Of a stretch of DNA of 64,000 nucleotides, positions 26,101-34,339 are shown piece after piece. The DNA comes from Prevotella sp. P5-108 (GTDB lineage: Bacteria > Bacteroidota > Bacteroidia > Bacteroidales > Bacteroidaceae), in assembly GCF_002251385.1 (NCBI RefSeq), contig NZ_NPJJ01000030.1, positions 43,643 through 107,642 of the forward strand, read 5' to 3'. The translations under genes were made by a program, and so were the position numbers. Numbering within the stretch: position 1 is the stretch's first letter; each line of letters opens with the position of its first letter. The notes under the pieces are model-generated. The model had not been told where the DNA came from. It was given only the letters and a program-made list of their open reading frames with translations, and made no database searches.

Positions 26101-26605
26101 CGAACCCCAGATCGCGCAGACGATGGGCGACATCGGTGATGTCGATGGTCTGACCCGTGGTGAGATGGATGCGGTGGTCGTCGATGTTCTGCTGCGACGC
26201 CACCATCTCGGCCAGAGCCTCTGGGTGGGTGACCACATAGAGCACGTCGCCACTGCTGCGCGAGCTGAAACGGCCGAGCACCTCGGTGCGCAATATCTCG
26301 TTGGCGGCATCGCGCTGGCCGTGGCGCACGGAGCGCCGGTAGCTCGAGGGGAAAAAGAGCACGCGCTCCTGGCCCATAATCTGAGTAAGGTCGTGGTAGA
26401 AATAGCCCGCCTCGTCGGCATCGGGGAGGATAAAGACCACGGGGACGGCCACTCTGTCGGCCACCGAGGCAAAGAGCAAAGGCGTGGCCGACGCCTGTGC
26501 ACCTTGTATATAGATATGGCGGGTGGCAGGTTCGGCCAAAACCTTAACGAGCGTACCCGCTTGCGGGCACGCTCCGTAGAGTCTGCTTAAATCTTCTATC
26601 GTCAT
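23141..26605 (-). CDS. mfd: Transcription-repair coupling factor Mfd
   Basis: 1154-aa cytoplasmic ATPase that removes RNA polymerase stalled at DNA damage and recruits UvrA. Domains in order: UvrB-like N-terminal region, the RNA-polymerase-interacting CarD-like domain (LEPGDFIVHVDLGIGKFGGL), and the RecG-like helicase core. The core has Walker A (CGDVGFGKTE), motif Ia (MVPTTVLAFQHYQTF), Walker B (LLIIDEEQKFG), motif III (LTMSATPIPRT) and motif VI (QMRGRVGRSNRKAF). A C-terminal regulatory domain follows. Length is normal. It follows the glycosyltransferase gene by 36 bases and precedes the symporter by 6, in one minus-strand unit. Confidence 0.97.
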   Translation of the reverse strand: MTIEDLSRLYGACPQAGTLVKVLAEPATRHIYIQGAQASATPLLFASVADRVAVPVVFILPDADEAGYFYHDLTQIMGQERVLFFPSSYRRSVRHGQRDAANEILRTEVLGRFSSRSSGDVLYVVTHPEALAEMVASQQNIDDHRIHLTTGQTIDITDVAHRLRDLGFEMVDYVYEPGQYAQRGSIIDIYSYSSEYPYRVDFFGDEIDTIRTFEVEDQLSKDRKSEIDILPELAQTATERVSFLQFVPDDTLLVAPDFDYVGSVVARVYSEGFSSQALTERLEGATEMERQQIEREMRREWALCPPSQYDTLQARLRHVWFGMNVGAHADAQSGATATIAMNITPQPLFHKNFDLLRQSLEDYLLQGYRLFILADSAKQQQRLREIFAEMGSDRERSHLDAQRTGIDFEGVDKALHSGFADNALRICCFTDHQIFDRFHKYSLRSDRARSGKMALTMKELYELEPGDFIVHVDLGIGKFGGLVRVPVGDSYQEVIRIIYQHNDKVDVSIHSLYKISKYRRQDTGEPPRLSTLGTGAWDRLKERTKKRIKDIARDLIKLYARRRHEKGFPFSADSFMQHELEASFLYEDTPDQLRATQEVKADMERARPMDRLVCGDVGFGKTEVAVRAAFKAACDSKQVAVMVPTTVLAFQHYQTFRNRLKNFPVRVDYLSRARTARQTTQVLKDLADGKIDILVGTHKLISKTVKWKDLGLLIIDEEQKFGVSTKEKLRTMKTNVDTLTMSATPIPRTLQFSLMGARDMSVMRTPPPNRYPVHTEVDTYGHEVIAEAINFEMSRNGQVFFVNDRISNLPEIANLIHKYVPDCRVAIGHGQMPPDELEQVIMGFINYDYDVLLSTTIVENGIDISNANTIIINDAHRFGLSDLHQMRGRVGRSNRKAFCYLLAPPKSLLKPDARRRLEALENFSELGSGFNLAMQDLDIRGAGNLLGAEQSGFMEDLGYEMYQKILSQAVTELKNDEFQDIYADEMAAGRDISGEFVDDCAVESDLEMYFPDTYVPGSSERMLLYRELDNITDDRELDAYRQRLIDRFGPIPHEGEELMQVVALRRLGKRLGFEKIILRQGRMTLQFVGNPDSVYYKSTAFGKAINYMAANPRRCELKEVKGRRLMHVAQIATVGDAVALLREIDSQTPTSFNA

Positions 26606-26641
26606 AGGCGTGAAATCGCTTCACTCAAAGAGAGGGATGGC

Positions 26642-27394
26642 TCAGGCTTTGGGCAAGGCAGGATAATGGCGGAACCAGCCGTCCCAACGGAGACGCATCA
26701 CACCAAAGAAAGCCTCACCGAAGATGCCACCGCTCATCTTGCTGACACCCTCGCGACGGTTGACAAAGATGACGGGCACCTCTTTGATTTTGAACCCTAT
26801 CTTGTAAGCGGTAAACTTCATCTCAATCTGGAAGCCGTAGCCCTTGAAGCGTATCTCGTCGAGGGGGATGGTGGCAAGCACACGGCGGCGGTAGCACTTG
26901 AAGCCGGCGGTGGTGTCGTGGACCTTGAAGCCGGTGACCATGCGCACGTACTTGGACGCGAAATAGCTCATCAGCACGCGCCCGATGGGCCAGTTGACGA
27001 CATTGACACCGCTCACATAGCGCGAACCGATAGCTACATCGTAGCCCTCGTCATGACAGGCAGAGTAGAGGCGTGGCAGGTCGGCAGGGTCGTGACTGAA
27101 ATCGGCATCCATCTCGAAGATGTAGTCGTAATTGTGCTCAAGCGCCCACTTGAAGCCAGTGATATAGGCGGTGCCGAGTCCGAGTTTGCCGCTGCGCTCG
27201 ATGAGGAACAGGCGGTCGCCAAACTCGTCGGCCATAAGGCGCTTGACTATCTGGGCAGTACCATCGGGGCTGCCGTCGTCGATGACCAAGATGTGAAAAC
27301 ACTTGTCCAAGGAGAAAACCGCACGAACGATTTTCTCCATATTTTCCTTCTCGTTGTATGTAGGAATAATTACAATACTATCGCTGGTATTCAT
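26642..27394 (-). CDS. Polyprenol-phosphate mannosyltransferase-like glycosyltransferase (GT2)
   Basis: 250-aa GT-A fold enzyme of the DPM1-like GT2 subfamily, which loads mannose or another sugar from a nucleotide donor onto polyprenyl phosphate for use on the outer face of the membrane. Visible: VIIPTYNEKENM and LVIDDGSPDGT (donor site), MDADFSHDP with the metal-binding DxD, GSRYVSG, and the acceptor-site RFKGYGFQIEMKF followed by FVNRREGVSKM. No transmembrane segments, as in the short soluble type. It has its own promoter (27413-27443) and leads the unit with mfd and the symporter. Similar Bacteroidetes genes may serve protein O-glycosylation or lipid sugar transfer. Confidence 0.9.
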   Translation of the reverse strand: MNTSDSIVIIPTYNEKENMEKIVRAVFSLDKCFHILVIDDGSPDGTAQIVKRLMADEFGDRLFLIERSGKLGLGTAYITGFKWALEHNYDYIFEMDADFSHDPADLPRLYSACHDEGYDVAIGSRYVSGVNVVNWPIGRVLMSYFASKYVRMVTGFKVHDTTAGFKCYRRRVLATIPLDEIRFKGYGFQIEMKFTAYKIGFKIKEVPVIFVNRREGVSKMSGGIFGEAFFGVMRLRWDGWFRHYPALPKA

Positions 27395-27412
27395 ACCTCT
27401 CCATTTTTCTTA

Positions 27413-27443
27413 CAAAGATAGTGCAAGTCGAAGACAATGCAAA
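27413..27443 (-). promoter_or_regulatory. Promoter of the GT2-mfd-symporter unit
   Basis: Minus strand TTTG (27443-27440) and TATCTTTG (27420-27413) with a 19-base spacer, 19 bases in front of the ATG at 27394. Confidence 0.75.
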
Positions 27444-27476
27444 GAAAAACACGAAGTTTTTTTCGTTTTGCATGGT

Positions 27477-27517
27477 TAAGACGCCGCCTATCTTGACTAA
27501 AGATGGTGCAAAGGGAG
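27477..27517. repeat. Diverged copy of the GCCGCCTAT-containing element
   Basis: Upstream of the GT2 promoter. Shares about 26 of 35 positions with the two copies at 49077-49180, including CGCCGCCTAT and GTGCAAA. Confidence 0.5.
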
Positions 27518-27639
27518 CAAAACTGAAAAGAAAGCACATTGACAGTGCAGCTGTAGCCTCTGTCGCTGCGATAAACGAGGGCGTGAGAAAACTACGGATA
27601 GTGGGTGCCACACTCCCACTCACGGAAACAAACCTGGCG

Positions 27640-27725
27640 GAGATGACATCTGCGGTGATTTCAAGGTTTGAAACGGGGAATGCAAACTCGGAAATGAATA
27701 TGGCAAACCATGATTTCTGCATTTC
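27640..27725. repeat. 86-base intergenic element, copy 1
   Basis: Aligns without gaps to 49377-49462 over 86 bases. The first 32 bases match at 27 positions and the last 25 at 23, while the 29-base middle differs strongly. The last part contains TGGCAAACCATGATTTC. Lies in the 540-base gap between the GT2 and nuoN genes. An open frame of 157 codons crosses it but has no family features. Confidence 0.7.
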
Positions 27726-27795
27726 AAGTCGCGGACCCGACTCAGAGTGGCTCGCAGCGGGGTTGCAGACGGCGAGCGGGTGGACGGGCTTCGTG

Positions 27796-27840
27796 GAGAA
27801 ACTGACGGTGCGGGCGGAGAAACTGACGGCGCGGGCGGAG
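27796..27840. repeat. Two tandem 21-base units
   Basis: GAGAAACTGACGG(T/C)GCGGGCG at 27796-27816 and 27817-27837 with one mismatch, followed by a third GAG. Confidence 0.7.
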
Positions 27841-27854
27841 AGGCAGAAAAAAGA

Positions 27855-27892
27855 ACAGGGAATAAGCGGTAAGATACCGACTTATCCCCTGT
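27855..27892 (-). terminator. Terminator of the nuo operon
   Basis: Stem ACAGGG(G/A)ATAAG... with inner CGGTA/TACCG, followed on the minus strand by TTCTTTTTT. 46 bases past the nuoN stop. Canonical rho-independent terminator for the 10-gene operon. Confidence 0.88.
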
Positions 27893-27937
27893 AGATATTA
27901 TTAAGTTAGATTTAGTATATCTTGCTCTCTTGCTGCG

Positions 27938-29419
27938 TTATGCCAGAGCTATCCATTCGTAGATGAATGAGCATACACCGAAGAGCAGCACACCTGTGGT
28001 ACAAACGGCGAGGGCGAGCTTGGTGCTCGTGGCGCTCTGGAATGTAGGCAGAGGATGCTCGTTGGGCTTGATGTACATAGCCTTGACGATGAGCAGATAG
28101 TAGTAGAGAGATATCACGGTGTTGACCAGCGCGATGAATACCACGATGTAGGCCAGCGCTCCGGTGGTGGTGGCCAAGTCGGCGCCCTTGACAGCTGCCA
28201 TGAAGACGAAGAACTTGGAGAACATACCAGCGAAGGGAGGAATACCACCCAGGGAGAACAGGGCGAGGGTCATGAGGAAGGCCAGACGCGGATTGGTCTG
28301 ATAGAGTCCGTTGTAGCTTTCCATATCTACCACGCCGTTATTGTGCTCCTCGATAGACGAGATGATGGTGAACACAGCCATATTGGCTACCACGTAGATG
28401 AGCACGTAGAAGCTGAGGGCGTAGACCGATGTGGCCTGGTTGCCCACGATGGCGAGCACGATGTAACCTGCCTGAGAGATAGAGCTGAACGCCATGAAGC
28501 GCTTCAGGTCGCTCTGATGGATGGCGAAAAGGTTGGCCACGGTGATAGACAGCACGATGACAATGAAGAGCATGTACTGCCAGTACTCGACCATGGGACC
28601 GAAGACCTTCATCAGCACGGTGCAGAGCGTGAAGGCTGCGGCTCCCTTAGAGATAACCGACAGATAGCCGGTAACGGTGGTGGGAGCGCCCTGGTAAGAG
28701 TCGGCTGTCCAGAAGTGGAAGGGCACGAGAGAAATCTTGAAGCCCAGACCGCTGACGAAGAACACCAGACCCACGATGACCATAGGAGTGGCAGAGAGTC
28801 GCATCACTACGTCGTCGAAGTAGAGTGTGCCTACTGCGCCATAGAGCAGGCTGATACCATAGAGCATCACGCCGCTCGAGAAGGTGGCGGTGAGGATGAA
28901 CTTGGCACCTGCCTCGGCTGAGTTGTGGCGGTACTTGTCGAACGCCACCAAGCAGGCCATGGGCACCGAAGCCAGCTCAAGACCCAGGAAGAACAGCAGG
29001 AAGTGGTTGGCACTTACCATCATGTTCATACCCAAGAGGGTGGCGAGGGTGAGCATGTAGAACTCACCCTCCTTGAAGAAGGTATCGGGGCGGCGCATCC
29101 ACTCGCGGCTCTGGATGAGCACGATGAGTGTGCCGAAGGCGAGGATGCTCTTGATGATACCGATAGAGGGTGTGGTATAGTACATGCCGCCAAAGGTAAC
29201 GGCAGACTCTACGGGAGCGAGATTGAGCAGGGTGTGGACAAGCATGAGCACACACACCAGCGGACCGAACCATGCACGGGGAGCCTTGAAGTCGGCGCCA
29301 GCCTGTACATCGGCTACACGGGGGGCAGTAAAGAAGTCTGCAATGAAGACGATTACCAGAACAGCCATAAGGCTTACTTCGGGCATCATATGTAAAAACT
29401 GACTATAATCAATATTCAT
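27938..29419 (-). CDS. nuoN: NADH-quinone oxidoreductase subunit N
   Basis: 493-aa antiporter-like proton-pumping subunit of complex I, about 14 transmembrane helices. The central broken-helix region and conserved Lys/Glu residues are present ([31 protein letters not shown] with the family Lys-free HFWxxDxYxGAP motif, and [15 protein letters not shown]). It is the last gene of the nuo operon, 34 bases after nuoM, followed by the operon terminator. Length is normal for NuoN. Confidence 0.95.
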   Translation of the reverse strand: MNIDYSQFLHMMPEVSLMAVLVIVFIADFFTAPRVADVQAGADFKAPRAWFGPLVCVLMLVHTLLNLAPVESAVTFGGMYYTTPSIGIIKSILAFGTLIVLIQSREWMRRPDTFFKEGEFYMLTLATLLGMNMMVSANHFLLFFLGLELASVPMACLVAFDKYRHNSAEAGAKFILTATFSSGVMLYGISLLYGAVGTLYFDDVVMRLSATPMVIVGLVFFVSGLGFKISLVPFHFWTADSYQGAPTTVTGYLSVISKGAAAFTLCTVLMKVFGPMVEYWQYMLFIVIVLSITVANLFAIHQSDLKRFMAFSSISQAGYIVLAIVGNQATSVYALSFYVLIYVVANMAVFTIISSIEEHNNGVVDMESYNGLYQTNPRLAFLMTLALFSLGGIPPFAGMFSKFFVFMAAVKGADLATTTGALAYIVVFIALVNTVISLYYYLLIVKAMYIKPNEHPLPTFQSATSTKLALAVCTTGVLLFGVCSFIYEWIALA

Positions 29420-29453
29420 TTCTTTTAGATACTTAATCGTTAGACATTACAGT

Positions 29454-30956
29454 TTACTGGGCTATCGCAACAAAGTTGCCGATATGCTGGATGATAGGGC
29501 CTACTGCATCGTAGATAACCTCCTGTGCCCAGAAAGGCGCAGTACCGAGACCGGCTACGCAGAAGATAAGTCCACCCACGGCCAAGCGCTCGTCCCAAGT
29601 AGCATCGGTGAGCTTGAGGAACTCGGGGTTGGGTATCTTCTGGAATAGAATCTTGCCCACAACGCGCAGGATGTACACGGCTGTCACTACGATAGAGGTA
29701 CAAGCCACGATGGTACATACACGGTGGAAGGTATCGGCGTTCTGGAACGAACCTACGAAGATGGTCATCTCGGCCACGAAGCCAGAGAAACCGGGGAGAC
29801 CCAGGTTGGCCAAACCTGCCACTACATAGGAAACGGCGAGGAAAGGCACTACCTTCATCAGTCCGCCGAGATAGCGCACGTCGCGAGTGCCGGCACGGTG
29901 GTAAATCATACCGATGACAGCAAAGAAGAGGGCTGTCATCAGACCGTGGGACAACATCTGGATAACGGCACCGGTGATGGCGGTCTGGGTAACCATGCAG
30001 AGGGCGAAGAGCACCATACCGCAGTGGGATACCGAGCTATAGGCATTGATGTACTTGAGGTCGGTCTGCACACAGGCTGAGAGCGCTCCATATACCACAG
30101 AGATGGTGGTGAGGATGAGGAACACAGGTGCCCAGGTGTCGAGAGCGGAAGGCATGAGATACATCGCAATGCGGAAGCAGCCGTAGCCACCGAGCTTCAT
30201 CAGCACACCGGCGTGGAGCATAGACACGGCGGTAGGGGCGCTGGCATGACCGTCGGGCGACCATGTGTGGAATGGGAAGAGGGCTCCCAGCACGCCGAAA
30301 CCGATGAAGAGCAAGGGGAAGAAGATGTTCTGCACATTCTCGGGGATATTGGCCATAGCCGCAATCTCATTGATGTTCATCGTGGTGGCTCCACTGAAGA
30401 AGTAGATGGCCAGGATGCCGATGATGAGCAGCGCCGAACCACCCATAAGCATCAGGGTGAGCTTCATGGCGGCATACTCCTTGGCGCCTGTACCCCATAC
30501 TCCGATAAGCAGATACATAGGGATAAGGGCTACCTCGTAGAACATGAACATGGTGAACATATCTACCGAGATGAAGAAGCCGAACACACCGGTGCTGAGC
30601 AGGGTGAACCAGAGGAAGTATTCCTTGTGGTTGGACATGGCCTGCCAAGAGGCAAAGGTTCCGGTGAAGACAATGATGGCCGACAGCAGGAGCATCACGA
30701 CCGAGATGCCATCGACGCCTACGCTGTAGGCGATATGGAGCGAGGGGAACCATGCCACGCTGTAGGTGAACAGCATGGGATCGGTGTTACCGGCATGGCG
30801 CATCTGTATAAAAGTAACGGTAAGCCAGATGGCAAGGACCAACAGGGCGCTGGCACCTGCTACCATTACGCCACGTACCTGAGCCAGGTTCTTGGAAAAC
30901 CAGAGCCCGAGGAGCATCAGGACGGGGATAACTACGAATAATGTTAATATACTCAT
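29454..30956 (-). CDS. nuoM: NADH-quinone oxidoreductase subunit M
   Basis: 500-aa antiporter-like proton-pumping subunit of complex I. The N-terminal VGVDGISVVMLLL segment, FYEVALIPMYLLIGVWG (conserved Glu for proton transfer), FPFHTWSPDGHASAPTAVSM and KYINAYSSVSHCGMV are classic NuoM signatures. Lies between nuoL and nuoN with gaps of 12 and 34 bases. Confidence 0.96.
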   Translation of the reverse strand: MSILTLFVVIPVLMLLGLWFSKNLAQVRGVMVAGASALLVLAIWLTVTFIQMRHAGNTDPMLFTYSVAWFPSLHIAYSVGVDGISVVMLLLSAIIVFTGTFASWQAMSNHKEYFLWFTLLSTGVFGFFISVDMFTMFMFYEVALIPMYLLIGVWGTGAKEYAAMKLTLMLMGGSALLIIGILAIYFFSGATTMNINEIAAMANIPENVQNIFFPLLFIGFGVLGALFPFHTWSPDGHASAPTAVSMLHAGVLMKLGGYGCFRIAMYLMPSALDTWAPVFLILTTISVVYGALSACVQTDLKYINAYSSVSHCGMVLFALCMVTQTAITGAVIQMLSHGLMTALFFAVIGMIYHRAGTRDVRYLGGLMKVVPFLAVSYVVAGLANLGLPGFSGFVAEMTIFVGSFQNADTFHRVCTIVACTSIVVTAVYILRVVGKILFQKIPNPEFLKLTDATWDERLAVGGLIFCVAGLGTAPFWAQEVIYDAVGPIIQHIGNFVAIAQ

Positions 30957-30968
30957 AATGATAATGCT

Positions 30969-32918
30969 CTAAAGACAAAGAAGGATTAATGATATAGCTA
31001 CACTTCCCGTGATAAACCATACGGCATACTGGCGCACGTCACCACTCTGCCATGGACGGATAGACTCACCGGCTTCCTGTGTACCCCATGCCATGAAGTT
31101 CATGGTGCCGTCGATGACGCGGCGGTCAAACCATGCGATGGGCTTGGAGAAGAGTCCGAAGACTATCTTGTGGGTGAAGAACTGCCATGCGTCGTCGATG
31201 TAGAAACGGTTGAGGGCAGCCTTGTGCAGCACAGGCATACGCTTGGCCAGAGTGTCGGCCAGCGGAGTCTTCTTGGGAGCGTACATATAGGTGGCAAGGG
31301 CAATGCCGATGACAGCCACCACAATGCTGGTAGTAGCCACCTGAGCATTGATGTGGATATCGTAGCTCTGGCCGGTAGCCGAAACAAAGTGGCCGAAAGG
31401 TATAAGACCGGCTACACACGAGATGATGGCAAGGAACACCAGCGGACCCCACATTACGAAGGGCACCTCTTGTGGCTTGCGACGGTGTTCGGGGTCAAGT
31501 TCGTAGTAGCTCTGGCCCCAGAATATCACGTAGTAGAGACGGAACATGTAGAAAGCGGTCATACCGGCAACCAGTGTCATGAAGTAGCCCATGAAGGGAG
31601 AGAACTGGAAGCAGGCGGTGATGATTTCGTCTTTAGAGAAGAAACCTGCAAAGGGAGGGATACCGGCGATGGCGAGACATCCGATGAGGAAGCAGACATT
31701 GGTAATGGGCATATACTTGTGCAGACCTCCCATATACTCCTTGAAGTTGCTGCCGATAATCACGATGATGGCACCGGAGCAGAGGAAGAGCAGGGCCTTG
31801 AACATGGCGTGGGTAAAGAGGTGGAACATACCGGCCATATAACCCAGACCACCCTCGTGGTTGTCGATGGCAGTACATACGCCAAGGGCTACCAGCATAT
31901 AGGCTATCTGAGAGATGGTCGAGAAGGCCAGACCACGCTTGATATCGCGCTGACAGCAGGCTACGGCTGCGGCATAGAATGCGGTGAAGGCAGCGATGTA
32001 GGCCACATAGTGCAGGGCGTTGGGGGCGTAGTTCACCCAGATGGGGAACAGGCTGGCCACCTGATATACACCAGCCACAACCATGGTGGCGGCGTGGATG
32101 AGCGCTGACACGGGTGTGGGGCCTTCCATAGCGTCGGGCAACCAGATGTGCAGCGGGAACATGGCACTCTTACCGGCACCACCGATAAACATCAAGAACA
32201 GGGCGGTAGGCAGGACAAATGCTGCACCATGCAACTTCAGCACCAGGTCGTGGTCGGCAGCCAGGTCGTAGTTGAACGTGCCTACATAGAAGCTGTAGAA
32301 GAGAATACCGATGAGGAAGAAGAGGTCGGCGAAGCGAGTTACGATAAACGCCTTCTTGCTGGCGTGGACAGCGGCATGCTTGGGGTAATAGAAACCGATA
32401 AGCAGATAAGAGCACACGCCCACCAGCTCCCAGAAGAGATACATCTGGAAGAGGTTGGTGGCAACCACCAGACCCAGCATGGACATCGTAAACAGGCTCA
32501 GGTAAGCGTAGAAACGCTGGAAGCCCTTCTCATAGCCTTCAACCTCATAGTTCTCGTCGCGCTCGGCCATATAACCAAACGAATAGATATGAACCATAAA
32601 GCTGACAGTGGTGATAACGATGAGCATCATCACGCTGATAGGCGTAAGGCGGAAACCGATGTTGAAGGTAAGCAGCTCGCTAAACTTCAACCAGCTATAA
32701 TTGAACACGGTAACGGTGTTGTAGGCGCCAGTGACGGCATCTCTTCCCTCTACGAAGAAATACTTGTAGGCGGTATATACCGACATGGCGAATACGCAGC
32801 CCAGCACGATGGTGCCGATGACACCCGCTACCTGCTTCTTCATCTTCATGCCCGCAAGTCCTAACACGAGGAAACTCAGCAACGGCAGAAGAAGTATCAA
32901 AAATGCATAACTGTACAT
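30969..32918 (-). CDS. nuoL: NADH-quinone oxidoreductase subunit L
   Basis: 649-aa distal proton-pumping subunit of complex I. The conserved Glu region FWELVGVCSYLLIGFYY, FPLHIWLPDAMEGPTPVSALIH, and KRGLAFSTISQIAYMLVALG are visible. The C-terminal part includes the lateral-helix region characteristic of NuoL (DPEHRRKPQEVPFVMW and on to the end). Six bases separate it from nuoK. Confidence 0.96.
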   Translation of the reverse strand: MYSYAFLILLLPLLSFLVLGLAGMKMKKQVAGVIGTIVLGCVFAMSVYTAYKYFFVEGRDAVTGAYNTVTVFNYSWLKFSELLTFNIGFRLTPISVMMLIVITTVSFMVHIYSFGYMAERDENYEVEGYEKGFQRFYAYLSLFTMSMLGLVVATNLFQMYLFWELVGVCSYLLIGFYYPKHAAVHASKKAFIVTRFADLFFLIGILFYSFYVGTFNYDLAADHDLVLKLHGAAFVLPTALFLMFIGGAGKSAMFPLHIWLPDAMEGPTPVSALIHAATMVVAGVYQVASLFPIWVNYAPNALHYVAYIAAFTAFYAAAVACCQRDIKRGLAFSTISQIAYMLVALGVCTAIDNHEGGLGYMAGMFHLFTHAMFKALLFLCSGAIIVIIGSNFKEYMGGLHKYMPITNVCFLIGCLAIAGIPPFAGFFSKDEIITACFQFSPFMGYFMTLVAGMTAFYMFRLYYVIFWGQSYYELDPEHRRKPQEVPFVMWGPLVFLAIISCVAGLIPFGHFVSATGQSYDIHINAQVATTSIVVAVIGIALATYMYAPKKTPLADTLAKRMPVLHKAALNRFYIDDAWQFFTHKIVFGLFSKPIAWFDRRVIDGTMNFMAWGTQEAGESIRPWQSGDVRQYAVWFITGSVAISLILLCL

Positions 32919-32924
32919 AGTGTC

Positions 32925-33236
32925 TTAGAATTTCATGTTTTCAATACTGTTCACCTGGTCACTGTGATAGTTACGGTAAACATTAATAATAATAGCCAGC
33001 GCAACAGCAGTCTCGGCAGCACTCACACCGATAGAGAAGAGTGTGAAGAAGAAGCCTTCCATCTCACCGGGGAAAAGGATGCGGTTCATCACGGCAAAGT
33101 TCAAGTCGACAGAGTTGAGTATCAGCTCGACCGAGATGAGCATGGCCACAAGGTTGCGGCGTGTGACAAATCCGAATACACCTATAAAGAACAGCAATGC
33201 ACTAAGTGTAAGGAAAAACTCTACGGGAATATTCAT
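32925..33236 (-). CDS. nuoK: NADH-quinone oxidoreductase subunit K
   Basis: 103-aa three-helix membrane subunit of complex I. The conserved glutamates within helices are seen in VAMLISVELILNSVDLNF and the third helix has VSAAETAVALAIII. The ATG at 33236 (MNIPVEFFLTL) overlaps the nuoJ stop (ATGA) and gives the standard length; an in-frame upstream extension to 33281 is not family-like. Confidence 0.95.
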   Translation of the reverse strand: MNIPVEFFLTLSALLFFIGVFGFVTRRNLVAMLISVELILNSVDLNFAVMNRILFPGEMEGFFFTLFSIGVSAAETAVALAIIINVYRNYHSDQVNSIENMKF

Positions 33237-33754
33237 TTCTGGTCCTCCTTTCTTGCAATCATGATGCCTCCGATGATACAAGCCAGCAAAAATACTGATA
33301 TCAACTCGAAGGGTAATACATACTGATATTTCTCTGAACCCACAAGGGCAGTACCTATCTCCTGCATGGTTACCTCCTTGTCGGCCAAGCTGGCTGCCAT
33401 GTCGATAAACTTATGCTTGAGGATTACGCCCACTACTGTGGCGAGGCCCAGCAGTGAGATGAGCAGTCCGCCCATCAGGCGTGAGCCCTTGAAGTATTCG
33501 GTCTTGCCCTGGAGGGCGCGCTTGTTGACCAGCTGGATGGCAAAGACATACATCACGGTGATACCTCCGGCGTAGACAGCTATCTGGGCAGCACCCAGGT
33601 AGGTATAGTCGAGCAGGAAGTAAAGACCGGCGATGCCGAAGAGCACAAACAGCAGGAAGGTGGCTGCACGCATGATGCTGCGGGTCAGCACACACATTAA
33701 GGCTGAGCCAAGAATGACTACGGCCAGAATACAAAACATTACAATATTTGCCAT
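33233..33754 (-). CDS. nuoJ: NADH-quinone oxidoreductase subunit J
   Basis: 173-aa membrane subunit of complex I with five helices. The helix with the conserved Tyr/Gly break (AQIAVYAGGITVMYVFAIQL) is the diagnostic NuoJ motif and forms part of the channel coupling quinone reduction to pumping. Seven bases from nuoI, stop overlapping the nuoK start. Confidence 0.94.
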   Translation of the reverse strand: MANIVMFCILAVVILGSALMCVLTRSIMRAATFLLFVLFGIAGLYFLLDYTYLGAAQIAVYAGGITVMYVFAIQLVNKRALQGKTEYFKGSRLMGGLLISLLGLATVVGVILKHKFIDMAASLADKEVTMQEIGTALVGSEKYQYVLPFELISVFLLACIIGGIMIARKEDQK

Positions 33755-33761
33755 AATCGGT

Positions 33762-34292
33762 TTACTTGGTTTTGGTGTTAAACTTACCTATTTCCAGGGG
33801 AGCGCCGCCATCAATGAGGTTGGGCAGCGAACCGCCTTTGTATACTTCCTTGTCCAGATGATAGACGAGCTTGTCACGGTCGAAGACAGCGTTTTCGAAA
33901 TCGTTGACAAACTTGATGGCTCCGAAGTTACATGCATTGACGCAGAGCTCGCAGAACATGCAGTCGCCCAGGTCGTACTGGTAATCTACCAGCTGGCGCT
34001 TCTTCTTGCCTGTCTCGGGGTCCTCCACCATCTCGGTAACAATCTTGATGGTGTCATTGGGGCATGACTTCTCACAGAGTGTACATCCCACACACTTGTA
34101 GCTCTCGTCCTCGTTGCGCTCGAAAACCAGGCGTCCGCGGAATCGGGGCGAAATGTGGAGTGTAGTCTTGCGGTTCTCGGGATACTGCTCGGTGCTCTTG
34201 GGTGTGAAGTACTCCTTCATGGTAGTCTTCATACCTACGGCAAGCGTCTTCACGCCATCGGCAATACCTTTGAAATATGAATTGTTAGACAT
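33762..34292 (-). CDS. nuoI: NADH-quinone oxidoreductase subunit I (2x 4Fe-4S)
   Basis: 176-aa ferredoxin-like subunit holding clusters N6a and N6b that carry electrons to NuoB. The two motifs are CVGCTLCEKSCP and CMFCELCVNAC. The order nuoH, nuoI, nuoJ is standard. Since NuoE, F and G are absent from this operon, the electron donor feeding these clusters is not the usual NADH module. Confidence 0.95.
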   Translation of the reverse strand: MSNNSYFKGIADGVKTLAVGMKTTMKEYFTPKSTEQYPENRKTTLHISPRFRGRLVFERNEDESYKCVGCTLCEKSCPNDTIKIVTEMVEDPETGKKKRQLVDYQYDLGDCMFCELCVNACNFGAIKFVNDFENAVFDRDKLVYHLDKEVYKGGSLPNLIDGGAPLEIGKFNTKTK

Positions 34293-34339
34293 ACTTTGTT
34301 ATTAATCTATTGTTGAATTACGGTTTGATATTTCGCAGA

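Noticed and set aside
23225..26590. Long plus-strand open frames opposite mfd (up to 870 codons)
   Set aside because: Shadow frames produced by the GC-rich codon use of mfd; no family features and fully overlapped by a clear gene.
27421..27894. 157-codon plus-strand open frame before nuoN
   Set aside because: It runs across the GT2 promoter, the 86-base element, a tandem repeat and the nuo terminator, and has no family features; most likely chance openness of repeat DNA.
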